A stretch of DNA of 64,000 nucleotides from Nostocoides sp. Lineage in GTDB: Bacteria > Actinomycetota > Actinomycetes > Actinomycetales > Dermatophilaceae. This document shows positions 24,686-32,799 of this stretch, piece by piece; position 1 is the first letter of the stretch; each line of letters starts with the position of its first letter. The notes beneath the pieces were generated by a model. It did no database searches. It saw only the letters and a list, made by a program, of their open reading frames with translations, and had not been told where the DNA came from. The position numbers and the translations under genes were made by a program. Where the stretch lies: the NCBI GenBank assembly GCA_016702415.1, contig JADJEA010000001.1, forward strand, positions 725,001 through 789,000, written 5' to 3'.

Positions 24686-25762
24686 ATGCTCCACCCCCGC
24701 TCCACGACGGCCCGCACCCGGGCCACCACCCTCTCCTCGGCCGCCGCCGTCGGTGCGGCGCTCCTGGCGGCCGCGACCGCACTCCCGGCAAGCGCCGCCG
24801 GCTCCGCGTATGTCGCGCTCGGTGACAGTTACTCCTCCGGTGTCGGCACCCGGACCTATATCAACGACGGCACCTCGTGCATGCGCTCGGTCTACGCCTA
24901 CCCGAGCCTTATCGCCAGCGCCAAGGGCTACGCCTTGAACCTCCGGGCCTGCTCCGGCGCGACGGCTGCCGATGTGACGAATACGCAACTGTCCGCGCTG
25001 ACGACGGGCACGGCATACGTGACCATGTCGGTGGGCGGCAACGACGCGGGCTTCGCCGACGTCCTGACCACCTGCGCGCAGCCGTCGTGGATGAGCGACT
25101 GCATGGGCGCGATCGACAAGGCGCAGAGCTATATCAACACCACCCTGCCCGGCACGTTGTCGACGCTCTACTCGGCCATCCGCGCCCGCGCGCCCTATGC
25201 GAAGGTGACGATCGTCGGCTATCCGCGGGTCTTCAATGGCACCGACTGCAACGCCTTCACGTGGTTCTCCCCGACCGAGGAGTCGCGCCTGAACCAGACG
25301 GCGGACCTGCTCAACAGCAAACTCGCGACGCTCGCCGCGAGCAAGGGATTCGCCTTCGCCAACCCCACGACGGCCTTCCTCGGGCATGCCGTCTGCGACA
25401 GCGCGGAGTGGATCAACGGCCTGTCGTACCCGATCGCGGAGTCGTACCACCCGAAGGTCGTCGGGCACTCCTCCGGCTATTTCCCCGTCGTCAGCCCTCT
25501 CGTGACGGGCTCGACGCTGCGGATGACCCCGGCGATCCGGGCCGCGGCTGCGGCGTCCGCGGACAGGCTTGCGGCGCAACAGCGGCAGTATGCCGCCGCC
25601 GACCGCAGCATCCGCCCGGAGACCTTCGTCGCTCCCGACCTGACCTCCCCGCGGGCGAAGGCCGCCGCCGCGCGGGCCGGGGTGGATCTGTCGTCCCGGG
25701 CCAGCATCGATGCCGCCGATGCGCGGTATGCCGCATTGCAGGCCGCGCCCTACCTGGGCTGA
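24686..25762 (+). CDS. Secreted SGNH/GDSL-type hydrolase
   Basis: 358 residues. A Sec signal peptide covers about residues 1-38 (Arg-containing n-region, Ala-rich core, ASA-A cleavage). The mature enzyme opens with VALGDSYSSG (nucleophile Ser about 47), followed by VGGNDAGF (block III, about 113-120) and the terminal catalytic pair in ESYHPKVVG (His about 254). Paired cysteines (RACSG, TCAQ, DCMG, DCNA, VCDS) suggest disulfides, as in Streptomyces extracellular lipases of this group. A C-terminal Ala-rich extension (about 285-358) is additional. Likely an extracellular esterase or lipase; substrate is inferred from family. Confidence 0.88.
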   Translation: MLHPRSTTARTRATTLSSAAAVGAALLAAATALPASAAGSAYVALGDSYSSGVGTRTYINDGTSCMRSVYAYPSLIASAKGYALNLRACSGATAADVTNTQLSALTTGTAYVTMSVGGNDAGFADVLTTCAQPSWMSDCMGAIDKAQSYINTTLPGTLSTLYSAIRARAPYAKVTIVGYPRVFNGTDCNAFTWFSPTEESRLNQTADLLNSKLATLAASKGFAFANPTTAFLGHAVCDSAEWINGLSYPIAESYHPKVVGHSSGYFPVVSPLVTGSTLRMTPAIRAAAAASADRLAAQQRQYAAADRSIRPETFVAPDLTSPRAKAAAARAGVDLSSRASIDAADARYAALQAAPYLG

Positions 25763-25771
25763 CGTTAGCGC

Positions 25772-25805
25772 GCCCCTCCGCCGGATCTTCTTCCCGCGGA
25801 GGGGC
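25772..25805 (+). terminator. Terminator hairpin after SGNH hydrolase gene
   Basis: Arms GCCCCTCCGC (25772-25781) and GCGGAGGGGC (25796-25805), perfect, with a 14-base loop. It lies between convergent genes. Confidence 0.65.
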
Positions 25806-25913
25806 CTGCGCCCTGCCGGTGGCTCCGATTCGCCCGATCGGTCGGGCGACCTGCAACGCAGGGCCGCCCGGTCGATCGTCGGAGTCGGGGCGCCTTGAGG
25901 CGCGCTCGGTTGC

Positions 25914-26153
25914 TCAGGGACGCAGGTAGAGCGCGCGGGCGGGGCAGAGCTTGACCGCGAGGTCGGCATCCTTCGCCTCGACGGGCCGGTCGGCGACGAT
26001 CGGATAGCCCCACTCGTCCAGGCCGACGACATCGGCCAGGGTCTGGGCGCAGATGCCGTGGCCGCTACACGCGACCCGGTCCACGCCGATGCGCGGTGCT
26101 CCGGCGGAGACCGGAGCCCGTCTCCGCGACGGGCGGCGCTGGTCAGACGACAC
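25914..26153 (-). CDS. Ferredoxin, single-cluster (3Fe-4S type)
   Basis: 79 residues from GTG 26153, preceded by AAGGAG; the longer open frame upstream is the repeat tail of the previous gene read out of frame. The cluster motif reads CSGHGIC (C-x5-C), then CPARAL near the C-terminus. That gives three cysteines with His at the position of the fourth, the pattern of 3Fe-4S ferredoxins that serve P450s and related reductases. It overlaps the NuoF-like gene's end by 11 bases and is the last gene of a redox operon, so it probably exchanges electrons with that flavoprotein. Confidence 0.88.
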   Translation of the reverse strand: MSSDQRRPSRRRAPVSAGAPRIGVDRVACSGHGICAQTLADVVGLDEWGYPIVADRPVEAKDADLAVKLCPARALYLRP

Positions 26154-27348
26154 GACTGCTCCTTGAGGTGGACTCCGCGACCGGGGTGACCGGGCTATTC
26201 GAGTACGTCGGTCCTGCGTAGGTCGGGCCCGGGTAGGTCGGGCCCGCGTGGGTCGGGCCCGCGTGGGTCGGGCTGGTCGGACAATGACCCTCGGCGTGGG
26301 CGGCGAGGTGGTCGGACAGCTGGCGGTGAGCCGACGCCGCGAACCGGGCAACCCCGTCGGGGAAGCGGCAGGCGCCCCGGCCCGGCACGAGCGCGAGGCG
26401 TTGGGTCAGCCGAGACTCGACCGTGGCGCGGTTGCCCGGGCGCACGGCCGCGAGATCGTGCCAGTCCGCGGCGATCGCGGGCAGTCCGAACATGCACGGG
26501 CCGCATTGGCCCGCGGACTCGCCCGCGGCATACGTCAGCATCCGGTCCACATACTCGACCGGGCACTCGCGCGGGTCGAGGACGTCGATGACGCCCGGTC
26601 CGACGCTGCCGCCATAGGCCGCGAGGTCGGCGCTGCTCCAGCGCAGCCGCGGCACGTCGGCCGCGGGCATCAGGACGCCCCCGAGGCCGCCCACCCAGAG
26701 ATACCCAGCGCCGGACGGCATGCCGCCGGCCGCTGCGAGGAGGGTGGTCAGCGGCATACCGGCGGCGGTTTCGAGCACCCCTGGGCGCGGTACGGCACCG
26801 CCGATTGTGACCAGCCGCGGTCCGGGTTCGGCCGGGGTCCCCTGGGCGCGGAACCAGTCGGGGCCGTAGGCCGCGATCTGGGCGATGCGCCAGACGGTCT
26901 CGGCATTGAGGACGACGGTCGGGGGGATTCGGCGTCCGCGGCTGTCCCGGCCCCCGCCGACGAAGGGGGCGCGCTTGGTCATCGGCCGGGCCAGGCCCTT
27001 GGTGGCGAGCGAGATCACCGCGGTCTCCTCGGAGGAGACATAGCGGGAGGGGACGTCGAGGACGTCGAGGCCGGCCGCGATCAGGCGGGTTTCGGTGTCG
27101 GAGCCGCGGTGGGCGGCATACCGAATCCGGCCCGAGCCCCGGGTGACCAGGCGCGCGCCCTCCACGAGCTCGCCCAGGTGGGCGGCCACGACGAATGCGT
27201 CCTTGGCCGCCCCGAGTTCGCCATCGCAGGCGTTGACGATGAGGGCGGCCCCGTTGTCGTATGCCGCGGCCACCTTGACGGCGGTGCTGAACGCCGCGCC
27301 GCCGCGGCCGGTGAGACCGGCGCTGCGGAGGTCGTCGATGAGGGTCAT
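26143..27348 (-). CDS. NuoF-like NADH-binding flavoprotein with SLBB and Fe-S region
   Basis: 401 residues from ATG 27348, which overlaps the upstream stop (ATGA). Domains in order: the 51-kDa FMN/NAD fold (LRSAGLTGRGGAAFSTAVKV, about residues 7-26; NACDGELGAAKD, about 40-51), an SLBB domain (TIGGAVPRPGVLE, about 204-216), and an Fe-S region with GESAGQCGPCMFGLP (about 304-318) and GACRFPDG (about 355-362). NuoF proper has CGxCxPC; here the first Cys is Ala, leaving three visible ligands. The tail repeats GPTHAGPTYPGPTYAGPTY units. It may pass NADH electrons to the membrane protein and ferredoxin of this operon. Confidence 0.82.
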   Translation of the reverse strand: MTLIDDLRSAGLTGRGGAAFSTAVKVAAAYDNGAALIVNACDGELGAAKDAFVVAAHLGELVEGARLVTRGSGRIRYAAHRGSDTETRLIAAGLDVLDVPSRYVSSEETAVISLATKGLARPMTKRAPFVGGGRDSRGRRIPPTVVLNAETVWRIAQIAAYGPDWFRAQGTPAEPGPRLVTIGGAVPRPGVLETAAGMPLTTLLAAAGGMPSGAGYLWVGGLGGVLMPAADVPRLRWSSADLAAYGGSVGPGVIDVLDPRECPVEYVDRMLTYAAGESAGQCGPCMFGLPAIAADWHDLAAVRPGNRATVESRLTQRLALVPGRGACRFPDGVARFAASAHRQLSDHLAAHAEGHCPTSPTHAGPTHAGPTYPGPTYAGPTYSNSPVTPVAESTSRSSRVV

Positions 27349-27911
27349 GACCAACCTCCGGCGAGGATGTCGCGGCGGCGGTCGCGGTCGGCATACGAGG
27401 TGGTCAGGCGCCAGGCCAGGGCGAGCGCGCCGGCGGCCCCGCACAGGAGGGTCGTGCCCCGCAGCAGCGGCTGATCGGCGGTGCCGAGGGCGACGCCGTG
27501 GGCGATTGCCATGGGCCACATGAGGTAGCCGAGCCAGTGCACGGCCGTCCACGCTCGCTCGGTCATCCGGTGGCGCCAGTACGACGTCACCATCACGGCC
27601 ACGAGCACGTCGAAGGCGAGGGTGCCCAACCCCACCCACAGGGGGGAATAGGCCGAAGTGAAGGGGATCACGAGCGAGATCCAGTCGATCGAGACATAGG
27701 TCTCGACGATCGCCGTGACGATGTGGGTCGTGAGGAAGGCGACCATCCCGAGGGAGACCCAGCGGTGCAGGCCCATGACGATCGTCGCGCGCTCCCCGAA
27801 CGGCCGTCGGCGCCCGGAGGTGAGCAGGCCGAGGATGACGACGAGGGTGAGCAGGGTGATGCTCGCGAGCCCGGTCGCCCGGGAGAGGTACCAAAGGGTT
27901 TCGTTGCTCAT
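27345..27911 (-). CDS. Ferric reductase-like transmembrane protein (MsrQ/YedZ-like)
   Basis: 188 residues from ATG 27911, overlapping the ApbE stop by ATGA; its own stop overlaps the next start in the same way. Six hydrophobic segments are visible. His residues sit where haem-b ligands are expected: GLHRWVSLG (segment 2), TTHIVTAI (segment 3), AVHWLGYL (segment 5) and IAHGVALG. This is the ferric-reductase-like domain architecture. Between a flavin transferase and an NADH flavoprotein, it probably carries electrons across the membrane to an outward-facing flavin. That flow is inferred from neighbours. Confidence 0.85.
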   Translation of the reverse strand: MSNETLWYLSRATGLASITLLTLVVILGLLTSGRRRPFGERATIVMGLHRWVSLGMVAFLTTHIVTAIVETYVSIDWISLVIPFTSAYSPLWVGLGTLAFDVLVAVMVTSYWRHRMTERAWTAVHWLGYLMWPMAIAHGVALGTADQPLLRGTTLLCGAAGALALAWRLTTSYADRDRRRDILAGGWS

Positions 27912-28899
27912 GCGTCCTCCACCGGCCAACCGGGGGTCGTGGTGACGGAACCGTCGAGACCGTCGAGCCGAGCGGGTATGCCGTGCCCCGCCAACCACGC
28001 GGGCGCGTGGGTGCCGAGGATGATCGCCGCCGTGGAGGCGGCATTGGCCTCCAACGCGGTCGCCGCGGCGCAGGTGACCTGCGCCCACGGCGTGTCGGCC
28101 GTCGTGCCCGTTCGAGGGTCGACGATGTGATGCCGGGTGGTGGCGGCGCCGGTTGTCCACGTCCGCTTCTGGGTCGAGGAGGTCGCGAACGCCTGCCCGG
28201 AGCCGGTGACGACCTGGAGGACGTGACCGTCCGCGGCCTCGACGCCGATCCGCCAGCCGCCCTGCGGGAGTTGCCCACTGGTGGCGATGTCCCCGCCGAG
28301 GTTGACCACGAAGCCGCCCGGCAGGCGCTGCGCCAGCATCCGGGCGATGCGGTCGGCAGCGGCCGCCTTGGCGGTGGCGCCGAGGTCGATCAGGGTGCCG
28401 GCGGGCACCTCGATTCGGTTGGTGTCGTCGACCCGGACCCGCTGCCAGCCCGCAATGGGGGGGGGGGGGGCCGGGCATCGTGGGAGGCCATTGTGGGGAA
28501 GGGCATTGTGGGGAAGGGCATTGCGGGGCGGGCCCGGACGACATCCAGGTCGGCGTCATACCCACTGGCGACGACCGCCGCCCCGATGGTCGGGTCGACG
28601 AGGCCGTCGGTGATCCGGGCGGCGTGCAAGGCGTCGCGCAGGTAGTCGGCGAAGGTCGCCGAGGCGAAGCACCACGCGGGTCCGAAAGCGGCGCGCCGAG
28701 CCAAGGCGCTGACCTCGGAGTCGTCCCGGAAGCGGGACACGGCCGCGTCGAGCTGCGCGAGGTGGTCCTTGGCGATGGCGGTGGCCTCGATCAGTACGAC
28801 GGGATCGGTGACGAGGATGCGGTTGGTGGTCCCGATCGCGGCGAATCGGGTCTCGGTCGGGTGGAGCGCGAGGGCGGTCAGGTCAGCGGTCCTGGTCAT
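27908..28899 (-). pseudogene. apbE: FAD:protein FMN transferase ApbE, split by a frameshift in a 14-base poly-C tract
   Basis: ApbE attaches FMN from FAD to a Ser/Thr of extracytoplasmic proteins. The N-terminal part from ATG 28899 (GAGGGGG upstream) has ILVTDPVVLIEATAIAKDHL and SRFRDDSEVSALAR. The C-terminal part to 27908 has TLIDLGATAKAAAADRIARM, GGFVVNLGGDIATSG, HHIVDPRTGTTADTPWAQVT and AAILG. The two halves are in different frames. They join only if the run of 14 C (plus-strand G, 28457-28470) were 12 or 15 long, giving IAGWQRVRVDDTN before GTLIDLG. Just before it, two 15-base repeats encode a non-conserved PFPTM insertion. The gene is OFF as written: true phase variation or a homopolymer sequencing error. 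Confidence 0.8.
28457..28470. repeat. 14-base homopolymer (G on plus, C in apbE coding strand)
   Basis: The longest mononucleotide run noticed in the window, inside apbE, next to 15-base repeats (cattgtggggaaggg, about 28491-28522). Its length puts the second half of apbE out of frame. Confidence 0.9.
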
Positions 28900-28942
28900 C
28901 GTGGCCCCCTCTGATTCCTGGCGTCCTCGGGTTCGTAGGAGC

Positions 28943-29212
28943 TCATGAACCCGACGTCGTCGTCTGGGCGCTGCCGCTGGCGCCCGTGACGGTGGAGACG
29001 GCGCCGAAGCCGGTCGAGGAGGTGTCGGTCGTGCTCGATGAGGTGGTGGTGCCGGAGGAGGTCGTGGCACCGGTGTCCGTCGTCGTCGAGGCGGCGACGG
29101 TCGTCGAGGACGCGGTGGCGTCCGCGAGGTGAATGACGACGGCGCCGGTGGCGAGGCTGGCGGCGGCCAGCGTCGCGGCGGCCAGTTGGCGGGTCTTGGT
29201 CAGGGCGTTCAT
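28943..29212 (-). CDS. Small secreted or anchored Ser/Thr-rich peptide with TGAS motif
   Basis: 89 residues from ATG 29212. Residues 1-30 form a signal peptide or anchor (TKTRQLAAATLAAASLATGA). The rest is almost only Thr, Ser, Ala and Gly. Near the end it has VSTVTGASGSAQ, which resembles the [S/T]-G-A-[S/T] core that ApbE flavinylates in FMN-binding domains. The following gene is apbE. No complete FMN_bind fold is present, so it is either a minimal flavin-carrier peptide or a truncated relic. It starts the five-gene redox operon, 43 bases before apbE. Confidence 0.6.
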   Translation of the reverse strand: MNALTKTRQLAAATLAAASLATGAVVIHLADATASSTTVAASTTTDTGATTSSGTTTSSSTTDTSSTGFGAVSTVTGASGSAQTTTSGS

Positions 29213-29414
29213 GTCGGTAAGTCCTTCGTGTTGGGCCTCGGCTGCGGTGTCCGGGCCGCTCGAGAACGACACTTCCGCCGCTCCCTATGGGATTCCTGTG
29301 CGCGGCCAACGACCTGTCCGTGACCTTTCTGCGCGTTTCCTGTGAGCGTCCGGGTCCGCGGGGCGTGAGTTACCCTGCAGCCGACCTCACCCGCCCTCGG
29401 AAAGGCGCGTCCGT

Positions 29415-29867
29415 ATGCCGCCCCGTCGCCGCGTCTCCGCTGCCGCCGGTCGTGGGGCTCTCGCCTCCTGGCGCACCGACCGGGAGGCGTCGTCACGGGA
29501 GGTTCTGGCGGGGGCGGTTCGGCATACGCTCGCCGACCTCGCCGAGCGGCACCCGGGTCGCTCCGTGGAGGTGCGGGTGCCTCCGTTCGGGGCGGTCCAG
29601 TGCATCGCTGGGCCGGTGCACCGCCGAGGCACCCCGCCCAACACCGTCGAGACGGACCCCGCGACGTGGCTCGCCTTGGCCGTCGGCGAACTCCATTGGG
29701 CGGACGCGGTCGAGCGAGGGCTGGTGCGCTCCAGCGGCATCCGGGCGGACTCTGGCGTCGGTCCTGCCCCTCGACGAGGTGTCGGCCGAGTAGGTTGGGG
29801 CCCACGCCCCCCGGAGGAGGAATCTCATGCCAAGCCAGGAGTTCGAGGACGCCGTCGCCGCGGTTAA
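29415..29867 (+). CDS. Sterol-carrier family protein (probable frameshift at about 29751)
   Basis: Starts at ATG 29415 (GGAAAGG upstream; the ATG is in a GTATGCCG octamer). It matches the small actinomycete sterol-carrier-like family: an early Arg-rich helix, then AVRHTLADLAERHPGRSVEV, RVPPFGAVQCIAGP, TPPNTVETDPATWLALAVGE and WADAVERGLVRSSGIRAD. Family members then end in a short leucine-rich tail. Skipping base 29751 gives LASVLPLDEVSAE and a stop at 29793, which fits. The uncorrected frame runs to 29867 through unrelated sequence and overlaps the next gene by 41 bases. The likely intact length is 126 residues. Next to acyl-CoA-binding protein, a lipid-handling role is plausible. Confidence 0.7.
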   Translation: MPPRRRVSAAAGRGALASWRTDREASSREVLAGAVRHTLADLAERHPGRSVEVRVPPFGAVQCIAGPVHRRGTPPNTVETDPATWLALAVGELHWADAVERGLVRSSGIRADSGVGPAPRRGVGRVGWGPRPPEEESHAKPGVRGRRRRG

Positions 29868-30081
29868 GACCGTCGGCAAGGACCCCGGTAACGACGTGAA
29901 GCTCAAGCTCTACGCGCTCTACAAGCAGGCGACCGAGGGTGACGCCCGGGGCAAGCGCCCGGGAATGTTCGACCTGGTCGGCCGGGCGAAGTACGACGCC
30001 TGGCACAACCTGGCCGGCATGGCGCCGGAGGACGCCGAGGACGCCTATATCGCCGAGGTCGACAACCTCCTCGGCGACTGA
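29827..30081 (+). CDS. Acyl-CoA-binding protein
   Basis: 84 residues from ATG 29827 with GGAGGAGG upstream. A four-helix ACBP with the canonical residues: FEDAVAAVKTVGKDPGNDVK, LKLYALYKQATEGDA and PGMFDLVGRAKYDAWHNLAG. These include the Tyr, Lys and Trp that contact the acyl-CoA adenine and phosphate. It binds and buffers long-chain acyl-CoA esters in the cytoplasm. ACBP is common in eukaryotes and patchy in bacteria, so its presence is a moderately notable lineage trait. It probably shares a transcript with the sterol-carrier-like gene. Confidence 0.94.
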   Translation: MPSQEFEDAVAAVKTVGKDPGNDVKLKLYALYKQATEGDARGKRPGMFDLVGRAKYDAWHNLAGMAPEDAEDAYIAEVDNLLGD

Positions 30082-30112
30082 CGCTTCCCGGACGGCGGGC
30101 CGGGGCCCGACG

Positions 30113-31150
30113 TCACGCCCCGGGAACCGGCTCCCCGGGGTAGCGGACCCCGATCTGCTCGCGGACGCGGTCCATGAACCGCATGATCCGGACGCTCTCC
30201 GCCGGTGACATCAACGGTGAACTCGTCTCGCCCGCAGTGATGCGCCGTGCCACCTCGGCGGCTTCGTAGCTAAGCCCGGCATGGTCGTGGTCGACGGGCA
30301 CCCACTGCCCGAGCATGGTCTCGTCCGGTGCGACGAGGCGGCCGGTCCCGGGTCCGTAGAAGACGCCGTCGATCTCGACGCGGGCACGCGTCCCGGACAC
30401 GGTGGCCACAGTGGCGGTGCGTGCGGCCATCGTCGTGGTGAGCACGGCCTGCGCCCCGGAAGACGTCAGCGCGAGGATGCTCACCTGGGCGTCAACCCCC
30501 TGCTCGGTCAGGGTGCCCACCGCCACCGGGTCGCCCAGCTCGCCAAGCACCATGTGGGCGAACGAGATCGGATAGATGCCGAGGTCGAGGAGGGCGCCCC
30601 CGGCGAGGGCCGGGTCGGCCAGTCGTTGCGGGCCGCCGGGCCACAACAACTGGCCGTGATCGGCGGTGACCGTCTGGATGTCCCCGAGGCTGCCGTCGCC
30701 GACGAGCTGCCGGACGATGTCGTAGTGCGGGAGGAAGCGCGACCACATCGCCTCCATGCAGAACAGTCCCCGCTCCTGCGCGACCCCGACGACCTCGGCC
30801 GCCTCAGCGGCGTTGCGCGTGAAGGCCTTCTCGACCAGGACGGGCTTGCCGGCGTCCAGGCAAAGGAGCGCGTGGTCGCGATGCTCCGAATGGGGGCTCG
30901 CGACATAGACCACGTCGACATCGGCGGCGACCAGATCGGCATACGTCCCGGTCAGGGGTATGCCGAACCGCCCCCCGAACGCGGCGGCCTTGGCCGGGTC
31001 GCGACTGCCGACCGCGGCGACCACCTGCCTGGTCCCCTCGCGCAGGGCCGAGGCGAACGCGGCCGCAATCCAGCCGGTCCCGAGGATGCCCCACCGCAGG
31101 GCGGGGGCGTCCATCGGGTCGGGAACCCGGCTTTGTGGCAGCGAGATCAC
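30113..31150 (-). CDS. Gfo/Idh/MocA-family oxidoreductase
   Basis: 345 residues from GTG 31150 with TAGGAG upstream. The N-terminal Rossmann domain has LRWGILGTGWIAAAFASAL (about residues 18-36) and the family signature VLVEKAFTRNAAEA (about 104-117; EKP replaced by EKA). The C-terminal alpha/beta domain has GGALLDLGIYPISFAHMVLG (about 188-207), whose D-x-G-x-Y/H catalytic region is typical of dehydrogenases of this family such as trans-dihydrodiol or sugar dehydrogenases. NAD(P)-dependent; substrate unknown. It is convergent with the ACBP gene and 49 bases from the next minus-strand gene. Confidence 0.9.
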   Translation of the reverse strand: MISLPQSRVPDPMDAPALRWGILGTGWIAAAFASALREGTRQVVAAVGSRDPAKAAAFGGRFGIPLTGTYADLVAADVDVVYVASPHSEHRDHALLCLDAGKPVLVEKAFTRNAAEAAEVVGVAQERGLFCMEAMWSRFLPHYDIVRQLVGDGSLGDIQTVTADHGQLLWPGGPQRLADPALAGGALLDLGIYPISFAHMVLGELGDPVAVGTLTEQGVDAQVSILALTSSGAQAVLTTTMAARTATVATVSGTRARVEIDGVFYGPGTGRLVAPDETMLGQWVPVDHDHAGLSYEAAEVARRITAGETSSPLMSPAESVRIMRFMDRVREQIGVRYPGEPVPGA

Positions 31151-31199
31151 GGGCGGCTCCTAAGGTGTGTGGTTGGGCGCCATCCGGGGTGAGCGAGGG

Positions 31200-32711
31200 T
31201 CAGCGGTGCTGACGGGAGGCGAGCATCCGGGCGTTGGCGGTGATCTGGTCGGCCGCCGCAATAGCGCTACGGGTGGCCACGGTGGGCAACCCAGTCAGGC
31301 CGTTCTCGGCCGTCTTGGCGGGCTTCGTCCGATCGACCAGCCAGTGCTGGAAGAACCCGCTGAGGTCCTGGCCGGAGATCTGCGCAGCGAGAGCCTCGAA
31401 CTGGACGACGGTCCCGTCCCCACCCTTGCGGTTGGCCACCCATGTCTTGAGGATCTTGCTCACGGTGGGGGCGCCGAGGCGATTGCGCAGCGCGGCCAGC
31501 GTCATGGCGCCGCGATCGTAGACCGCTCCGTCGAACTCGTTGTGTTTGCCCGGGTCGGTCAGGCGGACCCCCCAGAACCACGTGTCGGTCGCGGCATACT
31601 GCTGGTAGTTCTGCGCGAGCAACTCGTTGGTGGTGGCGACCCCGGCGTGCTCGGCATAGAGGTACTCGGCGAAGGTCGCGAACCCCTCGTTGAGCCAGAT
31701 GTCCTTCCAGTTGTGGACGCTCACCGCGTCGCCGAACCACTGGTGGGCGTTCTCGTGGACGACGACGAAGAGATTGGATCCACCGGCCCAGAAGTCCGGC
31801 GTGTAGACAGGACGGCTCTGGGTCTCCAGTGCGTAGCCGAAACTCATCGACGGTACGACGCCACCGACGGTGTCGAAGGGATACGGCCCGAACTGCGAGG
31901 CCTCCCAGTTGATGATGGACGGGGTCTTCATCAGGTCGGCCTTCGCCGCCGCAGCCATGCCCGCACCAGCCTTTTGGGCGATGGCGACGAGATAGGGACG
32001 ACCACCGGAGGTGCCCTTGGCGACGGAGTACTGCCCGATCGCCATGAACGCGAGATAGGTCGCCATGGGCTGGGGCATCGACCACTTCCAGACATCGGTC
32101 GTCCCCGAGGTCGTCTTGCTCACCAGGGTGCCGTTGCCGATGGCCTCGAGTCCCGTGGGGACCCGGAAGGTCATGTCGTAGGTCGCCTTGTCGCGGGGGT
32201 GGTCGTTGCTCGGGTACCACCACGCGGCGATCTCGGGCTCGCCCAGGGCCAACGCCTCGGTGCCCGATCCGATCCATGGCGAAGGAACACCGCCATAGGA
32301 GATCCCGCGAGGCTGGCCGGAATAGGCCACCGTGATCGTCATGGTCGCGCCCTTGCGAATCACCGAGGCTGGCGTCACGACAAGCTCGTGGGGGTCGCTC
32401 TTGCGGAAGGACGCGGTCTTGCCGTTGACCGTCACCGCGGACGCGCTCAGGAGCAGGTCGAGGTTGAAGCTCGTCAGGTCTTGGGTCGCGGTGGCCGTGA
32501 TGGTGGCCTTGCCCTTGATCGTGGTCCCGGCCGGCACATAGGTGATGTCGAGCGCGTAGTGCGACACGTCATACCCGCCGTTGCCATAGGTGGGGTAGTA
32601 GGGGTCGCCGATTCCGGCGGAACCGGGGCCCGCGGCATACGCAACGGTGGCGGTGGTGAGGCTGAGCGTGGCCCCGACGGCGGCGACTCGCGCGAAGCGG
32701 CGACTGGACAT
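31200..32711 (-). CDS. Secreted M1-family zinc aminopeptidase
   Basis: 503 residues from ATG 32711 (AGGGGG upstream). A signal peptide spans about residues 1-27 (AVGATLSLTTATVAYAAG). The N-terminal beta domain (HYALDITYVPAGTTIKGKAT) leads to the gluzincin core: the zinc motif HENAHQWFG (about residues 318-326, HExxH variant HENAH) and the third ligand in WLNEGFATFAEYLY (about 340). The substrate-binding GAMEN exopeptidase motif is replaced by GGVVPSMSFGYALE. Family members trim N-terminal residues from peptides; here it acts outside the membrane. It is divergent from a small membrane-protein gene, with an 88-base gap that must hold both promoters. Confidence 0.92.
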   Translation of the reverse strand: MSSRRFARVAAVGATLSLTTATVAYAAGPGSAGIGDPYYPTYGNGGYDVSHYALDITYVPAGTTIKGKATITATATQDLTSFNLDLLLSASAVTVNGKTASFRKSDPHELVVTPASVIRKGATMTITVAYSGQPRGISYGGVPSPWIGSGTEALALGEPEIAAWWYPSNDHPRDKATYDMTFRVPTGLEAIGNGTLVSKTTSGTTDVWKWSMPQPMATYLAFMAIGQYSVAKGTSGGRPYLVAIAQKAGAGMAAAAKADLMKTPSIINWEASQFGPYPFDTVGGVVPSMSFGYALETQSRPVYTPDFWAGGSNLFVVVHENAHQWFGDAVSVHNWKDIWLNEGFATFAEYLYAEHAGVATTNELLAQNYQQYAATDTWFWGVRLTDPGKHNEFDGAVYDRGAMTLAALRNRLGAPTVSKILKTWVANRKGGDGTVVQFEALAAQISGQDLSGFFQHWLVDRTKPAKTAENGLTGLPTVATRSAIAAADQITANARMLASRQHR

Positions 32712-32799
32712 GGTTTCCCCCTGAAGGCGAGTGGTGGTCGGGCGGTCCTCCCTTGCCATGACACCCTAGACCGCAGTCCCGACAGCCCGGAGGAAACCG

